Shown piece after piece: positions 12,401 through 20,651 of a stretch of 64,000 nt of DNA; the stretch's first letter is position 1; each line of letters opens with the position of its first letter. This DNA comes from Littorina saxatilis. Lineage: Eukaryota; Mollusca; Gastropoda; Littorinimorpha; Littorinidae. The position numbers and the translations under genes were made by a program. The notes below the pieces were generated by a model. It was not told the DNA's origin. It searched no databases and saw nothing but the letters and a program-made list of their open reading frames with translations. The stretch is from positions 26,646,413 through 26,710,412 of the forward strand of contig NC_090261.1 of the NCBI RefSeq assembly GCF_037325665.1, given 5' to 3'.

Positions 12401-15400
12401 TCTTCTGTATTTTCGTGTCTTTCCTTTTGTCTTTCGTTCGTTTATCTTCTTTCTGTCCTTTCTTTCAGTGTCTTTTCCCCCCGTCTTTTCTTTCTTTTTT
12501 TCTCTCCTTTTTTTCCATCTGTGTAGAGCGATTCAGAGAAAACTATTCGACCGATCTTCATGAAACTTCACATGAAAGTTCCTTGGTATGATATCCCCAC
12601 ACGTTTTTTTCTCTCAATTTTTTTTATAAATCTCTTTGATGACGTCATATCCGGCTTTTTGTGAAAGTTGAGGCGGCACTGTCACGCCTTAATTTTTTAA
12701 GCAAATTGATTGAAATTTTGGACAAGCAATCTTCGACAAAGGCCAAACTTTGGTATTGCATTTCAACTTGGAGGCTTAGAAATTAACTAATTGTTTGTTC
12801 GTTCATGGGCTGAAACTCCCACGGCTTTTACGTGTATGACCGTTTTTACCCCGCCATTTAGGCAGCCATACGCCGCTTTCGGAGGAAGCATGCTGGGTAT
12901 GTTCGTGTTTCTATAACCCACCGAACTCTGACATGGATTACAGGATCTTTTTCGTGCGCACTTGGTCTTGTGCTTGCGTGTACACACGGGGGTGTTCGGA
13001 CACCGAGGAGAGTCTGCACCGTGACACAAAGTTGACTCTGAGAAATAAATCTCTCGCCGAACGTGGGGACGAACTCACGCTGACAGCGGCCAACTGGATA
13101 CAAATCCAGCGCGCTACCGACTGAGCTACATCCCCGCCCCGAAAGAATTTAGCTAATGAGTTTGGTCATTAAAACTCTGAAAATTGTAATTAAAATATTG
13201 TTTTTTATAAAACGATTCAAAAATAATTTCATCTTATTCTTCATCATTTTGTGATTCCAAAAACATATACATATGTTATATTCGGATTAAAAACAAGCTC
13301 AGAAAATTAAAAATATGAAAATTATGATTAAAATTAAATTTCCGAAATCGATTTAAAAACAATCTCGTCGTATTCCTTGTCGATTTCTGATTCCAAAAAC
13401 ATAAAAGATATGTTATGTTTGGATTAAAAACAAGCTCAGAAAGTTAAAAAGAATAGAGATACGGAAAGGCGTGCTATCGTGCTCACGCACTCATTTTTCA
13501 AACAAATTGATTGAAATGTTGGTCAAGTAATCTTTAACTCAGTCCGGACTTTGGGATTGCATTTCAGCTTGGTATCTTAAAAATTAGTTAATAAGTTTGC
13601 TCATTAAAGTTGTGTTAAAAACGAATTTTCACTTACAGATTAAAACATCATTGCATTGTATTCTTTATCTTCTCTTGAATTCAGACATATGTAGATATGT
13701 TATGTTTACTTTAAAAAACGCGCTCAGAACTAAAGAAAATAGGTTGAGTATTTAGTTTGCATGCTTCCCGGAGACGATCGTGACCCGTCTCGGCCTTCGG
13801 GTATGGTTTGCCGAGCCTATCTGAATGTAGTCTCGCCGATGACTGGTTTTTTTTTAGTTGATCTTTTAGTTTGATGCCTACAGATTGACCAAATGTTTTT
13901 ATATCGCTTCACAAGACTTGGGTGGGGTTTTTTTTGCACTCGTGTGTTCTACTTAGTTATGTTTTTTTGCAGTTTGCATTTTGTTTCCTGCTGTTTCTGT
14001 GTTGAGCGGAAACTGAAAAGGGTGTAAAGAAATGATCACGATAACGTGACTTCGACTGCCAGACGACAATCAACTATCAGACAGATACCTGTCTCACGCT
14101 CGTACGTGACTGATCTTTAGTTACGGTCACCATGACAACACTGGACAACGGCATTTAAAAAGTGGAGAAGACACCGCAGAAGCACGCTCACATACACACG
14201 CTCGCACACAGGCAGGCACAGACACACGCACGCACGCACACACACGTACACACACACATACACACACACATACACACACACACGCTCGCTCGCATGCAGG
14301 CACGCACACACACACGCACGTTGGATTAATTTGATACATATGTGTATCATAGTGAAACATTAATTTCAGAATTATATGAAATTAAAACGGCTTTTTTTCC
14401 CAGTGCCTAGAAATTGACTGTTTCAAATACTGAAACTTAATGATAGTATTGGAGGGGGGGGATTAATTTAGCAGAAAATAATGGATGGAGCTTACAAAAT
14501 TCAGCCAAAAATTGCAAATATGCACAGAAAGCAGCAGTAAGGCCGTTGAGTTTTGGTTCGTGTCCGACGGGCGCAGTGGCGTGGTGGTAAGACGTCGGCC
14601 TCCTAATCGGGAGGTCGTGAGTTCGAATCCCGGTCGCTGCCGCCTGGAGGGTTAAGAGTGGAGATTTTTCCGATCTCCCAGGTCAACTTATGTGCAGACC
14701 TGCTAGTGACTTAACCCCCTTCGCGTGTACACGCAAGCACAAGACCAAGTGCGCACGGAAAAGATCCTGTAATCCATGTCAGAGTTCGGTGGGTTATAGA
14801 AACACTAAAATACCAAGCATGCTTCCCCCGAAATCGGCGTATGCTGCCTGAATGGCGGGGTCAAAACGGTCATACACGTAAAAATCCACTCGTGCTAAAA
14901 ACATGAGTGAACGTGGGAGTCTAAGCCCATGAACGAAGAAGAAGAAGGTTCGCGTCTAAGTGAAAGGATGATATTAACCCATGTAAAAGCAAAGTGTACA
15001 AGATCGCTTAAACAAAAGGACAGCTTCTTTAAAGACACAGTCCTTCCCGAGCAAACAATTCAACTCTCCATCTCGGATCCTTCCGAGCTTTTACATGGGT
15101 TAAGACCATCCTTCCATGTGGTCATAGACCGGCACGGTTGGCCTAGTGGTAAGGCATCCGCCCCGTGATCGGGAGGTCGTGGGTTCGAACCCCGGCCGGG
15201 TCAAACCTAAGACTTTAAAATTAGCAATCTAGTGGCCCCTCCGCCTGGCGTCTGGCATTATGGGGTTAGTGCTAGGACTGGTTGGTCCGGTGTCAGAATA
15301 ATGTGACTGGGTGAGACATGAAGCCTGTGCTGCGACTTCTGTCTTGTGTGTGGCGCACGTTATATGTCAAAGCAGCACCGCCCTGATATGACCCTTCGTG

Positions 15401-16579
15401 GTCGGCTGGGCGTTAAGCAAACAAACAAACAAACAAACAAAATATGGTCATAGACCAACAGACACAGCTAACTCTCTGCGCACAGCGGGACGTCTTTAAC
15501 CACTTCATATCATTTATTCATGGAAATTGTCTCACTCTGCACAAAAAGCAGCCAGACCGTTGAGTTTTGGTATGTGTCAGAGTATCTGGATGATGCTACC
15601 CCATGTAAAAGCCTGGAACGATTGTAGCTGATGTACATGATCGCTTTGACAAGAAGAACGGCTCCTTTAAGTATGCAATATTAAAAACAAAAACCATTAA
15701 ATATCAGCAATGTCCATTCATTGGTAAAGCCTGTCATCATAACTGGGCGAAGTCTACTTCACGAAGCTCGCTGCACGAAGCTTAAGCGGCACTTCATTTT
15801 TGAATAAAAAAAACTTAGCGAGCTAAGTCGACTTCGGGCTCAAATTAAACAGATATGACACACAACACTGTGCAAACAAAGAAGTGTATTTGCACAGCGG
15901 CAATCACACAGTGCAATCATTCATTCGTTCATCTTACTTTCAGCATGACACCAAGGGGCTCTCCAGCGTTATCTGTTATACGGTTGCCTGTTGACAAACA
16001 ATAAAGACACTGTTTTACAATGCAAGACAGTGAGAAATTTACAATCTGAGTCTTTAAACTATCAGGGCAAACCTATCTTAAAAAGAATGTATGTGATATT
16101 TACGATGTGCTAGGTAGGACATAGAAAGAGTTAATATTGACATAGAGAAGATGAAATATGTTTCGATATCACACACACGTTGGCTTGTAAACGGCTCACT
16201 GATGCGAGTTGTGGAAGGGAGATAAGAGGCACTATGAGTTGGAATAATTTGTCTCGATCGAATGTTTTTTTGTTTTGTTTTGTTTTTTATCTTTGCAGGG
16301 GTTTGTCCGTGTTTCTGTTCCAATGCAATAGCATCCAACTTATTGTTTCAAAGTCTATTTGCGCAGAAATGCATTTAACCTGTGCCTTCTTGTATAATCT
16401 TCCGACCCGATGCATGTAAAAAACAAAAATACTAAGCGGGGTAGTCCCTCTGCATGACGAAAAGGAAGGAAAAGCATGTAAGAAAGAATTTTTTAAATTT
16501 ATTTAATTATTCACAAACATAAAAATCGCAGTACCTGGCTATTCACTGTCTGCTGTCCGTCCCTGTCTGTCTCTGTCTT

Positions 16580-16616
<37 letters not shown>

Positions 16617-16617
16617 G

Positions 16618-16686
<69 letters not shown>

Positions 16687-17475
16687 TCTCTTAATAACTC
16701 TCGCTCTCCCACCTCAACCCACACTGACCTGTGAGATTCAAATTCTCAATGTTCCTGTTTTCAAGCATGAGATCTATGACATGGAGAGCACCTTCCGTAC
16801 CCAGCTTGTTCTCGGCTAGATTCTGCAAAAGACCAATCACCCATTTACAGGTAGCTTATTATACACTGAATGTTTGTTTCTTGGGTAAAATCGAACCCAA
16901 GCGACCGCCTCTCGATAATGGCCACCTGCCCCGGCGCAACGACCACTTTTGGTCGGTTCCTTGGATGGTCGCTATCGACAGATTCGACTGTGTTTAAAGT
17001 TCTACTATACGTAGAGAGAGAGAGTGTGTAAGACAGGTCCATCAAATTTGTTTTTAACGCTTTATAACTGTATGAAAAGAAAACATTGAACCAAAGCATA
17101 CACAAGCTAAAGTACACATACATAGTCACATATACACAAGTACACACATGTAGATTAACAGACTCTGTCTGTCTGTCTCTTTCTCTGTCTATTTCTCTAG
17201 CTCTCCGTCTCTCTTTATCAGTCTCTGTGACACTATGCGTATTTTTGTCTTTGACTCTTTCTGTCTGTCTGTCTATCTGTCTGTCTGTCTGTCCGTCCGT
17301 CTGTCCGTCCGTCCGTCTCTCTCTCTCTCTCCCTCTCCCTCTAGTTGCACTGACCAGCTCAACGATGTAGACGTTGTCCCTGAGAAGCTTGCACAGTGGC
17401 TGCACGCCTTCCTCCCCGATCCAGTTCCCCTCCAGGTCCAGATGTTCGATAGTCGTGTTGCTCTGAACACACACA

Positions 17476-17516
<41 letters not shown>

Positions 17517-17527
17517 ACGTGCATTAA

Positions 17528-17582
<55 letters not shown>

Positions 17583-20114
17583 AACGTGCATTAAATATCT
17601 TCATCGGGGTCCAACAAATACAGCTGTAAAAGGTCCTGATCGACGTTGTCATCACCATCATCTCCGTCTTTATCTTTATTATTTTCGTTGTCGTCGGCGT
17701 CGTCCTCCTCTTCTTCGTCATAATGAACGTCGTCAGTGTCGTTCTCGTTGTTGATGTCCTTACCACTGTGTGAATCGTCCGACATCCTGCGCAGTTTCCT
17801 CAATCGTTGTCAATTGCTTTTTCACATATGCACATCCTTTCACGTAATCAAGACACAGCTCAGAAAACGACAGGTCTAATAATATCCAAATGAATTGAAT
17901 TTTTAAAAATGCAATATATTATTATTATTATTATGGTGAGCTTATATAGCGCGAACACAATTAACTGTGCTCTCCGCGCTTTACATATTAATTTCTGCCG
18001 TGTGAAATGGAATTTTTTTTACAGACAGACAGACAAACAAACATTTTTTACACACAATATATAACGCATTCACATCGACCAGCAAACCTCAAGCCTGTTA
18101 GGCGAGCATTCACCTTTCGCGGCCTTTATTCCAAGTCACACGGGTATTTGATGGACATTTTTATCTATGCCTATACAATTTTGCCAGGAAAGACCCTTTT
18201 GTCAATCGTGGGATCTTTAACGTGCACACCCCAATATAGTGTACACGAAGGGACCTCGGTTTTTCGTCTCATATAAACTAAATGCTTCGAGCATGTCACT
18301 GACCTCAAGCGGGACAGCCATAGCCCTCATGGCCGCAGGTCCTAGCCCGTGATGACCAAGGTTCATGTTCGTTTCCATCATGTGCTTCATGAAGTATCTG
18401 TCACACCGAAGAATGCCCATCTCATACATTAATCAATGCTAGATTATGTAAATGCATGCACACTGAGTTAAAAGTTTGAGCAAGATTGAAATCATGAAAT
18501 GAAATAGCCGGTACAAATAACCGGTACGAATAGCAACAAACCGGTATTACAATGTTAACGTTTATCATTTATGGATTTACGGTAACGTTTCAGCAAGACT
18601 ATTTTTTGTCTCCAAATAAACACATATATCAAGAGAAGTTTTTTACACCTTTTTGTGTGTGATTATCAATGGGATTTCAGTTACCCGTAGTTTTAGGCAC
18701 GAGCTGTACCGTTAATAATTTAACGATTTGGCGCTGTTAGCTGCAAATAAGTTTAAACCTACCAGTTATGACGTCATCCGTGACTAACCTGACAGGTGTG
18801 ACGTCATGTTCTTCACAAGCGTTGAGGTATTTGGTCAGACCGGTCGTGTCGTGGTCGTACTTCTCAGGGTGCAACCATTCTGAATTTCAAAACAAAGATA
18901 TTCGTACACGAACATGTATTCCATTGGATATTTTAACTGGCTGAAGAAAAAACATACGGTATTTCACAGACATAGTTGGGATGTGTACAATATACAGGGG
19001 CGGATCTGGGTTTTGAAAGGGGGGGGTGCAAAGTTCTTTTTTTTGTTTGTGTGTATCTTATCAGCGAAGGCGCGAAGCGTCGAACCGATGGCGCATGGCG
19101 CGAAGCGCCGAGCATGCTAGGGGGGTCCGAATTTTTTTTTAAAAAGGAAGCAAAATTGTGCAATCTGGTGCAATCTGAGCGTGTAAAGTGCTATTTTCAG
19201 GTGATACATTTTTCTTCTTTTTTTTCTTCTTCTTTTTTTTAAATTTTTTTTTTTGTCCCGCTGGGGGGGGGGGGGGTGCAATTGCACCCATTGCACCCCC
19301 CCCCCCAGATCCGCCCCTGAATATAAGTTAGGTTGCAAATCAGTAAGAAACAATAGGTTACGTACACGTACCTCATTGGCTATGCTAACTAGCTTCAGAG
19401 AAAATATTTGGTATTTAACAGAATTTTTGGGGATGTGTACGAAGAGTATGAATATATAAAGTAAGTCATTCGGAGACACATTAAAATGAGGAAAACTGCA
19501 ACCTCCACCGCTCTCACAACCACGATTACTACCACCAGCAAAAGCCCCACCATCACCACAACAATAACAACATCAACAGTGTAGAAAACATGAAAAGCAA
19601 TAGGTTTGACACACTCACTGTCATCATCAACTTCCAAGTCCGTGTCAAAGTCCTCATCCCTCAGCTCTGGGGCTTCAAAGGTCACAGACAGTGTTTCTGA
19701 CAAGTTGTCCATAGACATGCTGTCCGGATAACTGTCCACCTCGTACTCTTCCTCGCTTACTCCTCCTTCTCCTCCTCCTCCTCTTCCCCCTCTTTCGTAT
19801 GTTTCACTCACTTTGTCGTTAAAGTCCACACTGGATAGACCACTTTGTCGTCCCATAGTATTTTCATTATCAGCCCGCTTGTCCTTGCTTCGATTCGATT
19901 GGTTCGTTTTGCGACTAAACCTTCCGCTGACGTCATCTTCGTTTTCTTCTGGGATAGGGCTGTCGATCACGTGACTGTACAGCGTCGCCCCGCCCTCGGA
20001 GTGCGCGTCAGAATGCGTCACACCGGAGTAGCTTTCGTCATCAGGGAACTGCGTAATCAGCATTCGGCTCCCGGTTTTGGGCACGTGGTCGTTATAGTTT
20101 GTAAGCGTCTCCAT
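38..20114 (-). CDS. LRRC74: LRRC74-like leucine-rich repeat and EF-hand protein (complete, 13 exons)
   Basis: Join on the minus strand: 20114-19619, 18879-18789, 18397-18304, 17462-17355, 16822-16729, 15987-15938, 12213-12046, 11573-11379, 10664-10569, 8914-8777, 7831-7703, 7177-7092, 170-38. All introns are GT-AG, all phases agree, and the product is 625 aa ending in TGA at 38-40. Residues 1-165 are acidic and low in complexity. Residues 170-230 carry the family-typical [11 protein letters not shown] and [10 protein letters not shown] strings. Residues about 228-464 are ribonuclease-inhibitor-type LRRs (for example [15 protein letters not shown] and [11 protein letters not shown]). EF-hand loops lie at 536-547 ([12 protein letters not shown]) and 572-583 ([12 protein letters not shown]). 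The order LRR then EF-hand matches what I recall of LRRC74A/B; the molecular role of this family is poorly known. I chose the ATG at 20114 because an in-frame TAA lies upstream and the only earlier possible start is TTG. The A-versus-B assignment is uncertain. Confidence 0.88.
171..1000. other. Intron 12 segment without recognised elements
   Basis: AT-rich intronic sequence between exons 13 and 12 of the LRRC74-like gene. I see no coding potential above background and no repeat that I can match elsewhere in the window. Confidence 0.6.
1001..1076. repeat. (GA)n microsatellite, 38 units
   Basis: Uninterrupted GA dinucleotides. They directly abut the 3' end of the LINE fragment that follows. 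Confidence 0.98.
1077..2898 (-). mobile_element. 5'-truncated non-LTR retrotransposon (LINE) fragment
   Basis: The minus-strand ORF 2865-1264 (533 codons) covers the reverse transcriptase core and C-terminal part: [46 protein letters not shown], the catalytic [10 protein letters not shown], then a thumb region and a C-terminal [21 protein letters not shown] zinc knuckle. The endonuclease and any ORF1 are absent. The first RT motif continues upstream in another frame (IINDRLQEW), so there is a frameshift near 2865. The 3' UTR is short (1263-1077) and ends in AATAAAC and an A-run before the GA array. A clade (CR1/Jockey/I-like) cannot be assigned by eye. Confidence 0.9.
2899..2982. repeat. (GA)n microsatellite
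   Basis: GA array with two GAGCTA interruptions. It directly abuts the truncated 5' end of the LINE fragment, mirroring the array at its 3' end. Confidence 0.97.
3042..3772. mobile_element. TTAA-flanked MITE with long inverted arms
   Basis: TTAA occurs at 3038-3041 and 3773-3776. Terminal inverted repeats start AGGCAGAGTAAGCCTCCCG on the left and read AGGCACAGTAAGCCTCCCG from the right, about 33 bp with one difference seen by eye. Further inward inverted matches continue (a GAACATCCT block and a TTTCAAAGAATTTATTTT block), so the arms are near 100 bp or more. TTAA target duplication is the piggyBac hallmark; no transposase is encoded. Confidence 0.8.
4335..4724 (+). mobile_element. tRNA-headed SINE, head H1 and body M
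   Basis: The head has an RNA polymerase III B box GGTTCGAATCC near 4392 and an A-box-like GTGGTGGTAAGACG region. The body contains GATCCTGTAATCCATG and ends in a (GAA)n tail. An 8-bp target duplication GTGGTATG lies at 4327-4334 and 4725-4732. Other M-body copies are at 12.8, 14.6, 20.7 and 47.2 kb. Confidence 0.92.
5354..5860. mobile_element. Rep-C MITE with an internal 170-bp tandem duplication and a hairpin
   Basis: The left end TTTTTACACCCCCGG and right end CGGGGGTGTTTTTCC form imperfect inverted termini. A 170-bp unit starting GGTGTGTATAGGATTCGG occurs at 5374 and again at 5544. Near the right end a 17-bp inverted repeat (GTCAAAGGGAAATAACC and its complement, about 5759-5822) brackets a 33-bp loop. 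The single-unit relative lies at 21552-21889. Confidence 0.8.
5861..7091. other. Intron 12 segment with a diverged Rep-E-like patch
   Basis: Around 6360-6420 the string CCATGTAAAAGTCTGGGCGG resembles the Rep-E family found at 15.0, 15.6, 22.97 and 25.3 kb. I see no supported gene in the rest. Confidence 0.45.
7092..7177 (-). CDS. LRRC74: LRRC74-like exon 12
   Basis: Encodes [18 protein letters not shown] followed by most of a canonical EF-hand loop ([10 protein letters not shown]). Acceptor CTTCTGGCAG and donor AG|GTAATG. It ends two bases into a codon completed by exon 13. Confidence 0.87.
7459..7565. repeat. (GT)n microsatellite in intron 11
   Basis: About 50 GT units with minor interruptions near the right end, 138 bases downstream (minus strand) of the exon 11 donor. 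Confidence 0.97.
7703..7831 (-). CDS. LRRC74: LRRC74-like exon 11 (first EF-hand)
   Basis: Encodes 43 residues from [10 protein letters not shown] to FVNGIK, including the 12-residue loop [12 protein letters not shown] with Asp at 1 and 3 and Glu at 12. Acceptor TGCTTACAG; donor AAG|GTTTGT. Its 5' edge and acceptor are copied twice just upstream (7872-8063). Confidence 0.87.
7832..8075 (-). repeat. Two extra tandem copies of the exon 11 5' edge with its splice acceptor
   Basis: Copies near 7872-7951 and 7983-8063 repeat the CTTACAG acceptor, the CGAGACCCTATGACGAAACT edge and roughly 70 coding bases, then switch to an intronic spacer containing GTGACGTAAC. The unit length is about 110-115 bases. 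The third copy is the most diverged (TTGTAAGCATG, TTTCATAATAGGG). None carries the EF-hand loop or a donor. Confidence 0.85.
8777..8914 (-). CDS. LRRC74: LRRC74-like exon 10
   Basis: 46 codons linking the LRR region to the EF-hands ([18 protein letters not shown] to MDPVEVFK). Acceptor CTTCCGCAG; donor AAG|GTGATC. Phase 0 at both ends. Confidence 0.85.
8952..9026. repeat. Short foldback in intron 9
   Basis: GAGACTTTGGTCCGGGATAA and its near-exact complement TTATCCCGGACTAAAGTCTC flank an 18-bp loop, giving an arm of roughly 28 bp. It starts 37 bases upstream of the exon 10 acceptor on the minus strand. Confidence 0.85.
9294..9425. repeat. (TCTG)n/(TC)n microsatellite block
   Basis: TCTG tetranucleotides grade into TC dinucleotides. 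Intronic low-complexity sequence. Confidence 0.95.
10309..10447. repeat. Large hairpin (foldback element), arms about 58 bp
   Basis: The left arm CTATTGTGTTTTCATCGTAG onward pairs with the right arm ending CTACGCTGAAAACACAATAG, with few mismatches; the centre reads CGACTCGTCTTCGACTCGTCG. There is no coding capacity. It resembles a foldback/MITE element of intron 9. Confidence 0.9.
10569..10664 (-). CDS. LRRC74: LRRC74-like exon 9
   Basis: 32 codons ([18 protein letters not shown] to TTLDLG) carrying an LRR unit. Acceptor TGATTCCAG; donor GGG|GTCAGT. Phase 0 at both ends. Confidence 0.85.
11208..11404 (-). repeat. Tandem duplication of the exon 8 3' edge with its donor
   Basis: A unit of about 103 bp (GAAACATGGTATTT, then a pairing block GATATCTTCGTCGATATC, then TTTTACATACGTTT) occurs twice. 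The copy nearer exon 8 supplies the real exon end and donor AAC|GTATGT; the downstream copy repeats them with one change (TTTTGTGC for TTTAGTGC). Confidence 0.87.
11379..11573 (-). CDS. LRRC74: LRRC74-like exon 8
   Basis: 65 codons with two LRR units ([19 protein letters not shown] and [16 protein letters not shown]). Acceptor ATTTTCAG; donor AAC|GTATGT. Phase 0 at both ends. Confidence 0.88.
12046..12213 (-). CDS. LRRC74: LRRC74-like exon 7
   Basis: 56 codons with two LRR units ([19 protein letters not shown] and [17 protein letters not shown]). Acceptor GACCTCCTCAG; donor AAG|GTGTGA. Phase 0. Confidence 0.88.
12300..12505. repeat. Pyrimidine-rich 101-bp minisatellite, two units
   Basis: TCTTCTGTATTTTCGTGTCT begins at 12300 and at 12401, each followed by the same TTTC-rich text. 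On the minus strand this purine-rich block precedes the exon 7 acceptor by about 90 bases. The apparent ORFs here are low-complexity shadows. Confidence 0.9.
12525..13830 (+). mobile_element. Rep-A element, interrupted by a SINE
   Basis: Shares with 23.4, 39.0-40.4 and 41.5-42.4 kb the strings GAGCGATTCAGAGAAAACTA, GATGACGTCATATCCGGC and GTTGAGGCGGCACTGTCA, and the repeated AT-rich AACATATANATATGTTATRTT blocks. No coding capacity. Complete copies have TTTAGTCAAG-type inverted ends, so this is a non-autonomous DNA element; this copy lacks the left terminus. Confidence 0.75.
12791..13140 (-). mobile_element. tRNA-headed SINE, head H2 and body M, nested in Rep-A
   Basis: Read on the minus strand: head GGGGATGTAGCTCAGTCGG at 13136 downward, then GTGTACACGCAAGCACAAG, the M body and tail CCCATGAACGAACAAAC. 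The flanking AATTAACTAAT / AATTTAGCTAAT is a degraded target duplication inside Rep-A. Confidence 0.88.
14155..14325. repeat. CA-rich simple-sequence block
   Basis: Imperfect (CA)n/(CACG)n with interruptions, intronic. The 77-residue ORFs across it are repeat translations. Confidence 0.9.
14565..14946 (+). mobile_element. tRNA-headed SINE, head H1 and body M
   Basis: Same head and body as the 4335 copy, tail GAAGAAGAAGAAG. Target duplication GGTTCGTGTC (14555-14564) and GGTTCGCGTC (14947-14956), one mismatch. Confidence 0.92.
15131..15444 (+). mobile_element. tRNA-headed SINE, head H4 with (CAAA)n tail
   Basis: The head GGCACGGTTGGCCTAGTGG with B box GGTTCGAACCC is tRNA-like; the body is different from M and N and ends GGGCGTTAAGCAAACAAAC repeats. 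Exact 12-bp target duplication TGGTCATAGACC at 15119-15130 and 15445-15456. The exact duplication suggests a young insertion. Confidence 0.93.
15535..15680 (+). mobile_element. Rep-E copy
   Basis: AAAAGCAGCCAGACCGTTGA then GTTTTGGTATGTGTCAGAGT, CCCCATGTAAAAGCCTGG and CGGCTCCTTTAA, shared with copies near 22.9 and 25.2 kb. Confidence 0.65.
15938..15987 (-). CDS. LRRC74: LRRC74-like exon 6 (50 bp)
   Basis: Encodes [17 protein letters not shown] with the glycine codon split across the intron. Acceptor GTCAACAG; donor AAA|GTAAGA. Small, but its phase (2 in, 0 out) fits both neighbours. Confidence 0.8.
16561..16691. repeat. (TCTG)n/(CT)n microsatellite
   Basis: On the minus strand this GA-rich array lies about 40 bases downstream of the exon 5 donor at 16729. 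Confidence 0.96.
16729..16822 (-). CDS. LRRC74: LRRC74-like exon 5
   Basis: 31 codons with LRR text [19 protein letters not shown] and ENLNLT, ending one base into a codon. Acceptor CTTTTGCAG; donor CACAG|GTCAGT. Confidence 0.87.
17263..17342. repeat. (TCTG)n/(TCCG)n microsatellite
   Basis: Tetranucleotide array beginning about 15 bases beyond the exon 4 donor (minus strand). Confidence 0.95.
17355..17462 (-). CDS. LRRC74: LRRC74-like exon 4
   Basis: 36 codons: [19 protein letters not shown] then [14 protein letters not shown], an LRR unit. The acceptor TTCAG follows directly on a (TG)n array; donor CTG|GTCAGT. Phase 0 at both ends. Confidence 0.87.
17466..17578. repeat. (CA)n microsatellite, two blocks, at the exon 4 acceptor
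   Basis: On the minus strand these are (TG)n arrays replacing the usual pyrimidine tract immediately upstream of exon 4. The two blocks are separated by ACGAACGTGCATTAAATA, a string that recurs at 17580-17598. Confidence 0.95.
17915..18280 (-). mobile_element. SINE body N, 5'-truncated, beside exon 3
   Basis: On the minus strand it reads from AAAAACCGAGGTCCCTTCGTG through GTTAAAGATCCCACGATTGAC and AAAGGGTCTTTCCTGGCAAA to the end CGCGCTATATAAGCTCACC and an (ATA)n tail. It lacks a tRNA head and ends about 23 bases from the exon 3 donor. Confidence 0.87.
18304..18397 (-). CDS. LRRC74: LRRC74-like exon 3
   Basis: [20 protein letters not shown] then MRAMAVPLE, the strongest family signature, followed by the first LRR. 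Acceptor GTGTGACAG; donor GAG|GTCAGT. Confidence 0.9.
18789..18879 (-). CDS. LRRC74: LRRC74-like exon 2
   Basis: [19 protein letters not shown] then [12 protein letters not shown]. The first and last codons are split. Acceptor AAATTCAG; donor TCAG|GTTAGT. Confidence 0.87.
18995..19319. mobile_element. MITE with 15-bp terminal inverted repeats
   Basis: Left CAGGGGCGGATCTGG at 18995 and right CCAGATCCGCCCCTG ending 19319, flanked by 6-bp direct repeats AATATA (18989-18994, 19320-19325). G/C homopolymers lie just inside both ends. No transposase. Confidence 0.87.
19619..20114 (-). CDS. LRRC74: LRRC74-like exon 1 (first coding exon)
   Basis: Starts [13 protein letters not shown]; 165 codons plus one base. 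Acidic and Ser/Gly-rich, with runs such as [10 protein letters not shown] and EVDDD; likely disordered. Donor GACA|GTGAGT. In-frame TAA upstream of the ATG. Confidence 0.8.
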
Positions 20115-20651
20115 TGCAGAAAAGTTTGTTTGTGAACTGGCTTTGGCCAAATTCTTTGTGTATGAACCGTCGAATTACGTCAGTTTTTTGCAAACTGTGC
20201 CTTCACGTGTGTAACGTTTGTCAGCTTGAAATAGGAAAATGTCTGCCTTATCTGTTGAAGCTTCTTACTTGTCAATACCTGTCAAATCAGGAAATCTTTG
20301 TGGTATCACCATCACATTACATCTTCATCCAATATCAAGACACGATTTCAGAAATTACTCAAGCTATATCCTACTGCTCACATGCACCGCTCACACTGCA
20401 AAACATACGTAGGCTACCCCTTACGTTTATGTGCATATTGTGCTTCTCTCCTGCAAAAAAATTATCTTGTCACCCTTCTAAACACACAAAACCTCAAGGC
20501 TCATCGAAACTTGATCTGTAAATATTAACTCAGAGCCTCTCGTACCTTAAAAAAAAGTCTCCTATGCACAAGCTGACAATGCCAGTCGATCAAGCCAGAG
20601 CACAGCAGGTAGTGAATTAGAATACCGACAGCTTACAGTTACATTAAATGC
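20115..20651. other. Upstream flank of the LRRC74-like gene
   Basis: Expected to hold the 5' UTR and promoter. I see no TATA box or other decisive core element, and short ORFs here look fortuitous. Confidence 0.4.

Larger units (their letters stand above)
14521..15456 (+). mobile_element. Rep-E foldback element carrying two nested SINEs
   Basis: Left part 14521-14564 (GCAGTAAGGCCGTTGAGTTT) and right part 14957-15118 belong to one Rep-E copy. Internal arms AACCCATGTAAAAGC (about 14978) and GCTTTTACATGGGTT (about 15088) are inverted. SINEs at 14565-14946 and 15131-15444 split or abut it, each with its own target duplication. A second Rep-E copy follows at 15535-15680. Confidence 0.75.

Noticed and set aside
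12240-12591. Phe/Ser-rich membrane protein ORFs
   Set aside because: They arise from a TTTC-rich 101-bp minisatellite and the start of Rep-A.
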